A DNA stretch of 64,000 nucleotides from Hymenobacter swuensis DY53. GTDB lineage: Bacteria; Bacteroidota; Bacteroidia; Cytophagales; Hymenobacteraceae. A program made the translations under genes and the position numbers. The notes beneath the pieces were generated by a model. It was not told where the DNA came from, did not search any database, and saw nothing but the letters and a program-made list of their open reading frames with translations. The stretch spans positions 1,116,001 through 1,180,000 of the forward strand of contig NZ_CP007145.1 in assembly GCF_000576555.1 (NCBI RefSeq), in the 5' to 3' direction. Positions 1 to 7,713 of this stretch are shown piece after piece (within the stretch, counting starts at the first letter, position 1; each line of letters starts with the position of its first letter).

Positions 1-201
1 GCCCAGGCCCAGAATGATGCTCAACTCGAAGATGGACAGCTGCCGCACCCCGCGCCGGCCCGTCACGCGCAACGCCCCCAGCACCATCAGATACGTTAGA
101 AAGCACCGCAGGCCCACTTCCAGCAGGAATAAAGGCGGTGACTCATCGGAGAAGAAAATACGGTTCCAGTCGAAGGGCTGGATATCGGTGGCAAGGAGCA
201 T
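1..201 (-). CDS. DUF421 (YetF/YcaP-like) membrane protein, N-terminal part
   Basis: Open reading frame running off the left edge; 67 codons from an ATG at 201 are visible. The N-terminus has a hydrophobic stretch, then the conserved DUF421 block with GRRGVRQLSIFEL followed by an ILGLG run. That block is typical of the second membrane helix region in YetF/YcaP proteins, which are usually three-TM proteins of about 160-230 residues with a cytosolic C-terminal domain. Molecular function in this family is poorly known. The reading frame is open for a few codons upstream of the ATG but meets a stop, so the ATG is the best start. Family assignment is by recognised motif. Confidence 0.75.
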   Translation of the reverse strand, partial: MLLATDIQPFDWNRIFFSDESPPLFLLEVGLRCFLTYLMVLGALRVTGRRGVRQLSIFELSIILGLG

Positions 202-277
202 AAGCAACGGAGGTAGCTGGCGTAGCAGGAATACACTAGCTAACGCAAAGCCAGGGCCGACAGTTAAGCCGGATCCG

Positions 278-775
278 CTATTCGGGCCAGTCGTGGGGGC
301 CGGGCGGCGGCACTAGGGGCAGTACCAGGTGGTAGGTGGTGGGCGCGAAGCCCATAGCGGCCCAAAACCGCCGGCCCACTTCGTTGGCCACGGCCGCCTG
401 CAGCTCCAGATGGTCGGCGCCCTGGTGCAGAAGCCATTCTTTGGCCGTGAGAAACAGCTCCCGCCCGATGCCCAGCCGCCGGTAGGGCGGGCGCACCATC
501 GTTTCGGCTATGTAGCCGCGCCGCTTGTAGTGCATGCCGTTGTTGCCAATCTGGTACATGGCAATCAGCAGACCAGCCAGGCCATCCGGCGTGTCGGCCA
601 CAAAAAACCGCGTGTAGGGTTCCCGCAGCCGATGCAGCAGCACTTGCTTGAGTTCTATCTCAGCCATGCGGTGGTAGCCAAAAACCGGGTGATACTGCTC
701 ATGCGAATCCATCAGCTCGCACCACAGGCGGTACACGGCGTGCAGATCGGAGCGGGTAGCCGGGCGAATTATCAT
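278..775 (-). CDS. GNAT-family N-acetyltransferase
   Basis: 165-residue protein. It starts with the typical GNAT opening MIIRPATRSDL, and the acetyl-CoA pyrophosphate-binding motif R-x-x-G-x-G is at residues 99-104 (PYRRLGIG), followed by the alpha-3 helix. The C-terminal part (LELQAAVANEVGRRFWAAMGF) matches the usual beta-5/alpha-4 region with an ArgFY-type ending. The frame is open to 874, but the ATG at 775 gives the canonical N-terminus, so the upstream 33 codons are probably not translated. Substrate cannot be told from sequence. It lies downstream of the aldo/keto reductase gene, separated by a strong terminator, so it is probably transcribed separately. Confidence 0.9.
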   Translation of the reverse strand: MIIRPATRSDLHAVYRLWCELMDSHEQYHPVFGYHRMAEIELKQVLLHRLREPYTRFFVADTPDGLAGLLIAMYQIGNNGMHYKRRGYIAETMVRPPYRRLGIGRELFLTAKEWLLHQGADHLELQAAVANEVGRRFWAAMGFAPTTYHLVLPLVPPPGPHDWPE

Positions 776-883
776 GCGGGGAAAGGAGCGGACGAAGCGG
801 TAAGATGCGGACGGATGGCGGAAAACCCAATGCCCGGCTGGATTCTTTTGCTGCTCCGGCCCGGGCGTGGGCACTACCGGAGT

Positions 884-930
884 AGCAAAAAGCCGCCGGT
901 ATCAGGACATGATACCGGCGGCTTTTTGCT
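884..930 (-). terminator. Strong hairpin terminator after the aldo/keto reductase gene
   Basis: Perfect 20-bp inverted repeat (884-903 and 911-930) with a 7-nt loop. The arms carry AAAAA/TTTTT at the outer ends, so it can work in both directions. It sits 10 bp beyond the stop codon of the aldo/keto reductase gene read on the minus strand. Confidence 0.9.
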
Positions 931-940
931 TGCTGCAAGG

Positions 941-1894
941 CTATGCGCTGGCCTGATTCAGCTCCTGCACGTCGGCGGGGGTGAGCTGCAGAGTAGTGGC
1001 CTGCAGCAGCTCCGTCACCTGCTCGGGGGTAGTGCCGCTGGCAATGGGGCCAGTGAGGCCGGGCTGGGCCATAATCCAGGCCAGAGCTACCTGGGCGGGC
1101 GTAGCCTCCGGGTGACGGGCCACCACGGCATCAAGGGCAGCCAGAATGCGGCGGCCCCGGTCGTTGAGGTACTTGGGGCCGATGCTGCTGCCCCGGATGC
1201 TTTTCGAGAGGTCGGCCTCTGTGCGGTACTTGCCGGTGAGGAAGCCGGAAGCCAGCCCGAAATAGGGAATTACACCCACGCCGTACTCCAGCACCAGCGG
1301 CTGCAGCTCTTTTTCAAAATCAGCGCGGTTGTAGAGGTTGTACTCCGGCTGCAGGCTCTCGTAGCGGGGCAGGCCGTGTGTGGTGCTGGCCTCCAGGGCC
1401 TCGCGCAGGCGGGCCGCCGAGAAGTTGCTGGCCCCGATGGCGCGTACTTTTCCTTCCTTGATCAGTTCAGCGTAGGCTTCCAGCGGCTCGGTAACGGGCA
1501 GCGTCTCATCATCCTGGTGGCTCTGGTAGAGGTCGATGTAATCGGTCTGGAGGCGCTGGAGCGATGCTTCCACCGAGCGGCGGATGTAGTATTTGGCCAG
1601 GCCCTTGGTGCCGTCGCCCATCTGCATACCTACTTTGGTCAGGATGAGCACGTCGTCGCGGCGGTTGCGTTGCTTCAGCCACTTGCCCAGCACGGTTTCC
1701 GACTCCCCGCCCTGGTGGCCGGGGGCCCAGGCCGAGTACACGTTAGCGGTATCAATGGCGTTGCCGCCGCCGGCCACAAAGGCATCGAGCACGCGGAAGG
1801 AGGTGGCTTCGTCGGCGGTCCAGCCGAATACGTTGCCGCCCAGCACCAACGGGGCTATGTGCAGGCCGGAGCGGCCCAGTTCACGGTGTTGCAT
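941..1894 (-). CDS. Aldo/keto reductase
   Basis: 317 residues, a normal length for the AKR superfamily (NADPH-dependent oxidoreductase, TIM barrel). The catalytic tetrad is visible: D48 in NAIDTANVY, Y53, K87 in ILTKVGM, and H126 in LYQSHQDD. The C-terminal nucleotide-binding region contains PIASGTTPEQV, the usual P-I-x-G-x-x-x-x-x-Q pattern. The N-terminus LGRSGLHIAPLVLGGNVFGW is typical of YajO/Tas-like AKRs. Substrate is unknown. It is divergent from the class D beta-lactamase gene, with 95 bp between the starts. Confidence 0.93.
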   Translation of the reverse strand: MQHRELGRSGLHIAPLVLGGNVFGWTADEATSFRVLDAFVAGGGNAIDTANVYSAWAPGHQGGESETVLGKWLKQRNRRDDVLILTKVGMQMGDGTKGLAKYYIRRSVEASLQRLQTDYIDLYQSHQDDETLPVTEPLEAYAELIKEGKVRAIGASNFSAARLREALEASTTHGLPRYESLQPEYNLYNRADFEKELQPLVLEYGVGVIPYFGLASGFLTGKYRTEADLSKSIRGSSIGPKYLNDRGRRILAALDAVVARHPEATPAQVALAWIMAQPGLTGPIASGTTPEQVTELLQATTLQLTPADVQELNQASA

Positions 1895-1989
1895 GTGATA
1901 ATCGAAAAGGATGGATAGAACAGTCTGGCCTAAACCCGTTCCCGGGCCGATAGGTTATCTTGGCCGCCGAAACTACCCAATCCAACCGT

Positions 1990-2817
1990 ATGCTTTCTAT
2001 CCGTCTGCTGGTATTCGGTTTGCTGAGCTTGTTGCTGTGGGCTGCCGGGCCAGCGGCCCCGGCGCCAGCCATTACGGAGCGCAACCTGCAGCCGCAATTC
2101 GACCAGTACAACGTGCAGGGCTCATTTCTGCTGTGCGAGGAACCGGCCGGCCGCTATGTGGCCTACCGTCTGAAGCGCTGCCGCCAACGGTTTCTGCCGG
2201 CGTCTACGTTCAAAATTCCCAACACGCTCATCGGCCTGCAAACCGATGCCCTGTCCGATACCGCCGAAATATGCCGCTGGGATGGGGTGAAACGCAGCTT
2301 TCCGCAGTGGAATGAGGACATGACCTACGCCCGGGCCTTGCGGGTTTCGTGCGTGCCGTGCTACCGGCAGCTGGCCCGGCGTGTGGGCGTAGCGCGCTAC
2401 CAGCAGTGGCTGCAGAAGCTGCGCTACCCCGGCATGGTAGTCACGCCCGCCACGCTGGATACTTTCTGGCTCGGGGGAAAGTCACGCATCAGTCAGTTTG
2501 AGCAGGTGGATTTCCTGCGTCGTTTACAGGCTGAAACCCTGCCCATAGAAAAACGCCACCAGCGGGCCGTGAAGCAACTGCTTATCCTCCGCAAAACGCC
2601 TGCGTACACCCTTTACGGCAAAACCGGCTGGCGTTTCCGCTCCGCCCGTAACCCCGACAACGGCTGGCTGGTAGGCTGGCTGGAACGTGCGGATGGCCGC
2701 CGGGCCTTCTTTGCCCTCAATGTAGAGCCCCGGCCCGGCCCCGTGAATGACGACCAATTCATCGCCAGCCGCCGGGCCGTGACGGAGGCCGTATTGCGGG
2801 AGCTGGGGTGGCTGTAG
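1990..2817 (+). CDS. Class D (OXA-type) beta-lactamase
   Basis: 275 residues from the ATG at 1990, which is followed directly by a signal peptide; the 10 upstream in-frame codons are less likely. Class D motifs are in order: S72-T-F-K75 (nucleophile and carboxylysine position), S120-C-V122, W160 in the FWLGG block, and K211-T-G213. The third motif, normally Y/F-G-N, reads Y146-P-G148, and the segment between it and W160 is about four residues longer than in OXA-10. Spacings of 48 (SxxK to SxV) and 51 (W to KTG) match the family. Hydrolysis of beta-lactams is expected from the family; activity with the altered motif is untested. Followed 33 bp later by an amidohydrolase gene, probably co-transcribed. 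Confidence 0.88.
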   Translation: MLSIRLLVFGLLSLLLWAAGPAAPAPAITERNLQPQFDQYNVQGSFLLCEEPAGRYVAYRLKRCRQRFLPASTFKIPNTLIGLQTDALSDTAEICRWDGVKRSFPQWNEDMTYARALRVSCVPCYRQLARRVGVARYQQWLQKLRYPGMVVTPATLDTFWLGGKSRISQFEQVDFLRRLQAETLPIEKRHQRAVKQLLILRKTPAYTLYGKTGWRFRSARNPDNGWLVGWLERADGRRAFFALNVEPRPGPVNDDQFIASRRAVTEAVLRELGWL

Positions 2818-2850
2818 CTTTAGGTGGTCTTCTACCGCTACCTTAGCAGC

Positions 2851-4434
2851 ATGCGCTTTTGTCTGTTGCTCCCGTTGCTGTTGCTGCCAGGCCTGCTGAC
2901 AGCCCAAATACCCCAACGGGCTGATATTCTCATCCGCAACGGCCGCCTATATGATGGCACTGGCAACACCTGGACGCTGGGCGACGTGGCCGTGCGTAAC
3001 GGCCGCATTGTGGCCGTGGGTCGCTTGCCCGCCAATTATCCAGCTGACACCGTGCTGGATGCGCACGGGCTAGCGGTGGCCCCAGGCTTCTTGGATGTGC
3101 ACACCCACATTGAGGACGACGAAGTGCGCCAGCCCACGGCGGACAATTTCCTGTACGATGGCGTGACAACGGTTATTACCGGTAACTGCGGCTCCTCACG
3201 GCCCGATTTGCGCCGCTACTTCCGGCAGCTGGATAGCCTGCATCTATCCGTAAACGTGGCCTCGTTGGTGGGGCAGGGAACGGTGCGAAAAGCGGTGATG
3301 GACCGGGCCCAGCGGCAGCCTGCGGAGGCGGAGCTAACCCGCATGGAGGCATTGGTGGACAGCGCCATGCGCGCCGGAGCAGTGGGCCTGTCGTCGGGGC
3401 TGATTTACATTCCGGGTACGTATACCCGTACGCCCGAGCTGGTCCGGCTGGCGCGGGTGGCCGGCCGTTACCACGGCCTCTACGCCACCCACATGCGCAA
3501 CGAGTCCGACAGCGTCCGGCAGGCCATTCAGGAAGCGCTACAGGTAGGCCGCGAGGCCGGTGTGCCCGTGCAGATTTCCCACCTCAAACTGGGCGGCCAG
3601 CAGAACTGGGGCCATACCGATGAGCTGCTCAACCTCATCGAAGCCGCCCGCCAAAGCGGCCAGCAAGTCACCATCGACCAGTATCCATACACGGCCAGCT
3701 CCACCAGCCTTAGCACCCTGTTGCCCGATGCCGTGCAGGCCGACGGCCGCGACTCCCTGCGTGCCCGGCTGGCCCGTCCGGCTGTGCGCCGCGCGGTAGA
3801 GCAGTTTCTGGTGCAGCGGCTGAAGCGAAAGGGCCTCAGGCATTTCAGCTACGCTGTGGTGGCCAGATTCCCGCCTGAGCCCGGTTACCAGGGCCGCAGT
3901 ATTGAGGAAATCAACCGCCTGCGCCGCCGCCCGCACACTGCCCGCGCCGAAGCGGCCACCGTGCTGGATGTGGTGCTGCAGTATGATGCCGGCATGGTGT
4001 TCCATGGCATGAGCGAAACCGACGTGCAGAACATCATGCGTTACCCCCAGAATATGGTGGCCTCGGATGCCAGCATCCGGGTATGGCAGGAGGGCACGCC
4101 GCACCCGCGCGGCTACGGCTCTAACGCCCGCGTGCTGGGCCATTACGTGCGCGAGCTGCGCGTCATCACCCTGGAAGAGGCCATCCGCCGCATGACCAGC
4201 CTGCCCGCCCAAACCTTCGGATTCTCCGACCGGGGCCTGCTGCGTCCAGGCTTCGCGGCGGATATTGTGGTATTCGACCCCGCCACGGTGGCCGACAAAT
4301 CTACGTTTGCACAGCCCCACCAGTATTCGGTGGGCATGCAATACGTGCTGGTTAACGGCCGCCTTACCGTGCGCGAAGGAAAACACACCGGCCAACGTGC
4401 CGGGCAGGTGCTCTACGGCCCGGGAAAGCAGTAG
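2851..4434 (+). CDS. N-acyl-D-amino-acid deacylase (D-aminoacylase family amidohydrolase), secreted
   Basis: 527 residues. The start at 2851 begins a clear signal peptide (MRFCLLLPLLLLPGLLTAQ). Metal-site features of the amidohydrolase fold are present: H84-T-H86 after APGFLDV, C113 in TGNCGSS (the zinc-ligand cysteine of D-aminoacylases), ISHLK with a further histidine, and the catalytic aspartate in MVASDASI. The signature TPHPRGYG near the C-terminus supports N-acyl-D-amino-acid deacylase over dihydroorotase or other relatives. It likely removes acyl groups from D-amino acids in the periplasm. Lying 33 bp after a class D beta-lactamase gene, it fits a role in handling D-amino-acid-containing cell-wall or antibiotic products (inference). 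Confidence 0.88.
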   Translation: MRFCLLLPLLLLPGLLTAQIPQRADILIRNGRLYDGTGNTWTLGDVAVRNGRIVAVGRLPANYPADTVLDAHGLAVAPGFLDVHTHIEDDEVRQPTADNFLYDGVTTVITGNCGSSRPDLRRYFRQLDSLHLSVNVASLVGQGTVRKAVMDRAQRQPAEAELTRMEALVDSAMRAGAVGLSSGLIYIPGTYTRTPELVRLARVAGRYHGLYATHMRNESDSVRQAIQEALQVGREAGVPVQISHLKLGGQQNWGHTDELLNLIEAARQSGQQVTIDQYPYTASSTSLSTLLPDAVQADGRDSLRARLARPAVRRAVEQFLVQRLKRKGLRHFSYAVVARFPPEPGYQGRSIEEINRLRRRPHTARAEAATVLDVVLQYDAGMVFHGMSETDVQNIMRYPQNMVASDASIRVWQEGTPHPRGYGSNARVLGHYVRELRVITLEEAIRRMTSLPAQTFGFSDRGLLRPGFAADIVVFDPATVADKSTFAQPHQYSVGMQYVLVNGRLTVREGKHTGQRAGQVLYGPGKQ

Positions 4435-4452
4435 CGCTAGGATGACAACTAA

Positions 4453-5802
4453 TTACACCCTTTCCAGCACGCGCCAGCCGTGGCCGGGCACCGGTAGCTC
4501 GTCGCCGGGCTGGAACATCAATTGCTGGCCGCTGAACACGTCCCGCCAAGTGCCAGCGGCTTCGGCGGGCAGCGTAAGCAGCGTTTCGTGGGCTTCGGTG
4601 TTGATAACGCAGAGGATAGCCGCGTCTTCTTTCTCGCGCAGGAAGCCATACAGCTGCTCCGGGCTGGGGAGGCGCCGGAAGTGGCTGGCCGGGTCGCCGT
4701 TGCGCAGGGCCGGGTGGCGGCGCTTGAGTTGGAGCAGCTTTGTGTAGAAATCCTGGAGCGGAATGGCCGACCAGTCAATCGTATCCCGGTCAAAGAACTG
4801 CAGGCGGCGGCTGAGGGCGGCTTCCTGGCCCGAGTACACCAGCGGCATGCCGGGCAGCAGCACCGTGAGCACCGCAAACGGCAAGGCCAGCGCCCCCAGC
4901 CGCTCGTACTCGGTGCCGTCCCAGCTGTTCACGTCGTGGTTGCTGGTGAAGTGCATCAGGTAGACTGAGGGCGGGTACTTGGCCCGCTCGGCTGCCAGGT
5001 ACACGTCGATGTCCGCCAGTTGGGCTTTGCCTTCGGCAATGTGGTCGAGCAGGTAGTGCAGGCGCAGGCCGAAGCTCATGTTGAAGGCCCGCTCCAGCAG
5101 CTTGGTGTCGGAGTTGAACTCCTCCCAGCTCAGGCCGCCCGAGGGGTACAGCTCGTCCCACTCAGCCAGCATGAACAGCGGCTTCACCTCATCCAGCTCC
5201 AGGCGGGCCTCGTCCCAGAAATCGGTGGGTACCAGCCCGGCCACGTCGCAGCGGTAGCCGTCGATGTCGGCCTCGCGCACCCAGTAGAGCAGCGCATCGG
5301 TCATGTAGCGGCGCAACTCCCGGTGCGAATAGTCGAAGGCTACTACGTCTGTCCAGTCGGCCACGGGCGGCACGAGGTTGCCGTGGGCGTCGTGCTGGTA
5401 CCAGTCGGGGTGCTGCTGTACCAGCGGATTGTCCCAGCTGGTGTGGTTGGCTACCCAATCCAGCAGCACGCGCAGGCCCAGGGTGTGGGCAGTTTGTACC
5501 AGGTGGCGCAAATCGTCCATCGTTCCGAACTCCGGGTTCACCCCAAAATAGTCCTGCACCGCGTACTGGCTGCCCAGGCTGCCCTTACGTTCCACCTGCC
5601 CGATGGGGTGAACCGGCATCAGCCACACGATGCTGATGCCCATGGCCGCCAGCCGGGGCAAATGCGCCTCAAAGGCCCGGAAGGTGCCTTCCGGGGTGAA
5701 ATTGCGCAGGTTTACTTCGTAGATGGTAGCGTGGGCGGCCCACTCCGGGTGGCGCACCCGAAACAGGTGCGACTGAAGGTGCAAAGGTTCTTCGGCAGAC
5801 AT
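4453..5802 (-). CDS. GH13 alpha-amylase family glycosidase
   Basis: 449 residues, no signal peptide, so cytosolic. The four GH13 conserved regions are visible: DWVANH (115-120), GYRCDVAGL with nucleophile D186, FMLAEWDE with acid/base E214, and FTSNHD with D290. The C-terminal beta-sandwich domain follows (residues about 370-449). Small size and lack of export suggest action on maltodextrins or glycogen-derived oligosaccharides inside the cell. Exact specificity is not decidable from sequence. Its 3' end converges with the amidohydrolase gene with 18 bp between stops. Confidence 0.9.
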   Translation of the reverse strand: MSAEEPLHLQSHLFRVRHPEWAAHATIYEVNLRNFTPEGTFRAFEAHLPRLAAMGISIVWLMPVHPIGQVERKGSLGSQYAVQDYFGVNPEFGTMDDLRHLVQTAHTLGLRVLLDWVANHTSWDNPLVQQHPDWYQHDAHGNLVPPVADWTDVVAFDYSHRELRRYMTDALLYWVREADIDGYRCDVAGLVPTDFWDEARLELDEVKPLFMLAEWDELYPSGGLSWEEFNSDTKLLERAFNMSFGLRLHYLLDHIAEGKAQLADIDVYLAAERAKYPPSVYLMHFTSNHDVNSWDGTEYERLGALALPFAVLTVLLPGMPLVYSGQEAALSRRLQFFDRDTIDWSAIPLQDFYTKLLQLKRRHPALRNGDPASHFRRLPSPEQLYGFLREKEDAAILCVINTEAHETLLTLPAEAAGTWRDVFSGQQLMFQPGDELPVPGHGWRVLERV

Positions 5803-5893
5803 GGCAGGTTCGTTTCCTGCGGTTGAACGACTGGCGGCGGCTGAGGTTCTTTCAGGAGATGGTGTGGGTAGTAAAAACGTCTGCTGAAAACAG

Positions 5894-5928
5894 GAACGTC
5901 ATTCCTCGGCAAGCTCGGAATGACGTTC
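5894..5928. repeat. Short family-B intergenic inverted repeat (GTCATTCC type)
   Basis: 12-bp perfect arms (5894-5905 and 5917-5928) around an 11-nt loop. The arm word GAACGTCATTCC recurs at 9691-9721 and in altered form at 10620-10650 and around 38090-38190. It lies between the alpha-amylase and serine hydrolase genes, both on the minus strand. Confidence 0.8.
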
Positions 5929-5961
5929 AATAAACTCCTGGTCTACGCAGCTAAGCGTGCG

Positions 5962-7449
5962 CTACTGCTTCAGATACTCGGCGGCGGTGCGGTTTTTGGG
6001 GTTCAGGGCCAGGGCGCGGCTGTAGTGCTGGGCGGCCAGTTTCTTATTGCCGAGGGCGGCGTAGGTTTCGGCCAGGCTATCGTAAGTATTGGCGCTTTGC
6101 GGGTAGAGCTGCACATTGAGCTGGAATACGGCCAGGGCGTCGGTGAGCTGGCCCAACTCCACCAGGGAGTAGCCCCAGGCGTTGATGGCTGTTTCAGGCA
6201 GTTCGTAGCCGGGGTTCTGGCGGCAGGCTTTCTTGACTTCTTCCTGGAGATGAGAAAAGCCCCGCTGGCGGAGTGTGCGGTGCAATGTGCGCAGAGTGGG
6301 GGGCAGGCCAAAGCCGTCGGCCACGCGCATATCGGGCAGGTAGCAGGCGGCCAGGGCATCCATGAACCGCTCGGGATTGGCCCCTTGCAGGTTGGTCAGC
6401 ACCACAATGGCCAGCTCGTCCTGGGGGTACACAAACACGGCCGAGCGGCCCCCGCCCACCGGGGCCACGGCGGGGTGCTCGGGGCGCCCGGCCGTGGGCC
6501 AGCCCAACGCGTAGCCGTTCAGCTTGCCCCCGAAGCTTCGGGTGGAGCCATCAGTAAGGCGACCCGGCGTCCAGAGCGTGGTCAGGCTTTGGGGCTGCAG
6601 CATTTGGCCCTGTTGCAGAGCCACCAGCCAGCGGGCTACTTCCTGGGCTGTGGAGCTCATGCCGGCTGCCGTGCGCAATGAGGGCGGAAACACCTCAAAC
6701 AGGTTGCGCAGCTCCTTGCCCCGGCGCGGTGCCCCATTCTGATAGTGCGTGAAGGTATAGCCGCGGGCCAGGTGGGGCAATACGTTGTGGGCGTCGCCGA
6801 AGCTGGTGCGGGGCATTTTCACCACATCGAGCTGCCGCTGCTGAATGAATTCGGCAAACGGCTGCCCGCTGAGCTGGGTGATGAGACGGCCCAGCAGCAG
6901 GTAGTTGGTCTGGTTGTAGGCAAACCCTTCCCCGGGCTTGAACTCCAACGGTTGCTGCTGCACCAGCTGCCAGGCCGCTGCCTCGTTGTTTTCCGTCACC
7001 AAGGCGTCCTCGCCCATGATATCGGGCAGACCGGACATGTGGGTGAGCAGCTGCCGCACTGTTACCGGGTGCCAAGTGGCGGGTAGCTCGGGTTGGTAGC
7101 GGCCGATGGGCGCGCTGAGGTCCAGCTTGCCGGCTTCCACCAGCTGCATCACCGCCACGCCCACGAAGGCCTTGGTAATGGAGTTGAGGAAGAAGCGCGT
7201 CTGCCCCGTCACCGGCACCGAGTCCTGCACGTTGGCCAGGCCGTACTGTCCCAGCTTCACTACCTGCCCGTGGCGTACCACCGCCAGCTGCAGGCCCGGA
7301 ATACGCAGCTGCCGCATGGCCTGCTGCACTAGCATATCCACGCTGTCGGGGGTAGCGGTTTGAGCGGTGGCGGGGGTAGAAAGGCCCAGCAGCAGGGCCA
7401 GGGTGCCGCCGAAGAGGCCGGCGTATAGGGAGTGGAAACGCGTTTTCAT
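5962..7449 (-). CDS. Class C beta-lactamase-fold serine hydrolase with C-terminal TPR
   Basis: 495 residues with a signal peptide ending near residue 30 (TPATAQ). The serine-penicillin-binding-fold motif S90-I-T-K93 is present in FFLNSITKAF. The second motif, usually Y-x-N, reads Y178-N-Q180. A tetratricopeptide-type segment occupies roughly residues 405-495 (LAETYAALGNKKLAAQHYSRAL). Family members act as esterases, D-aminopeptidases or peptidases more often than as beta-lactamases, so I do not call it a lactamase. Periplasmic location is expected. The TPR tail suggests a protein partner. Probably single-gene: a 265-bp gap upstream holds a terminator for the next gene. Confidence 0.88.
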   Translation of the reverse strand: MKTRFHSLYAGLFGGTLALLLGLSTPATAQTATPDSVDMLVQQAMRQLRIPGLQLAVVRHGQVVKLGQYGLANVQDSVPVTGQTRFFLNSITKAFVGVAVMQLVEAGKLDLSAPIGRYQPELPATWHPVTVRQLLTHMSGLPDIMGEDALVTENNEAAAWQLVQQQPLEFKPGEGFAYNQTNYLLLGRLITQLSGQPFAEFIQQRQLDVVKMPRTSFGDAHNVLPHLARGYTFTHYQNGAPRRGKELRNLFEVFPPSLRTAAGMSSTAQEVARWLVALQQGQMLQPQSLTTLWTPGRLTDGSTRSFGGKLNGYALGWPTAGRPEHPAVAPVGGGRSAVFVYPQDELAIVVLTNLQGANPERFMDALAACYLPDMRVADGFGLPPTLRTLHRTLRQRGFSHLQEEVKKACRQNPGYELPETAINAWGYSLVELGQLTDALAVFQLNVQLYPQSANTYDSLAETYAALGNKKLAAQHYSRALALNPKNRTAAEYLKQ

Positions 7450-7586
7450 AGTACGGTGGAAGAAGGAGTGGCGGTGCCGCAGGCGGTTGGATACGGGTAT
7501 TTAATGGGGCAGATGGGCCAGCTGCGGCCAGGGTTGCCCAGGAAGCAGGTGATATATATAAGATGTTGATTACTTGATGTAAGAAC

Positions 7587-7622
7587 GCAAGATGCCCTGG
7601 CCAAGTAGCCAGGGCATCTTGC
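7587..7622 (-). terminator. Hairpin terminator after the carboxylesterase gene
   Basis: Perfect 14-bp inverted repeat (7587-7600 and 7609-7622) with an 8-nt loop, located downstream of the minus-strand esterase stop at 7714. The T-tract is weak, so termination strength is uncertain. Confidence 0.6.
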
Positions 7623-7713
7623 AAGTTGAGGCAACACGGTAGATAGTCATCTACTAATACATTGGTCCCTAACTGGAAACACCAGGTAAAAGGTCCGTAT
7701 GTGCTGTCAAGTC

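Noticed and set aside
329..1918. Long plus-strand open frame (529 codons) over the GNAT and aldo/keto reductase genes
   Set aside because: It is antisense to two genes with full family motifs; high GC content leaves opposite frames open. No recognisable domain.
5962..7449. Class C beta-lactamase proper
   Set aside because: The second motif is Y-N-Q rather than Y-x-N and a TPR tail is present; the wider serine hydrolase family is a safer call.
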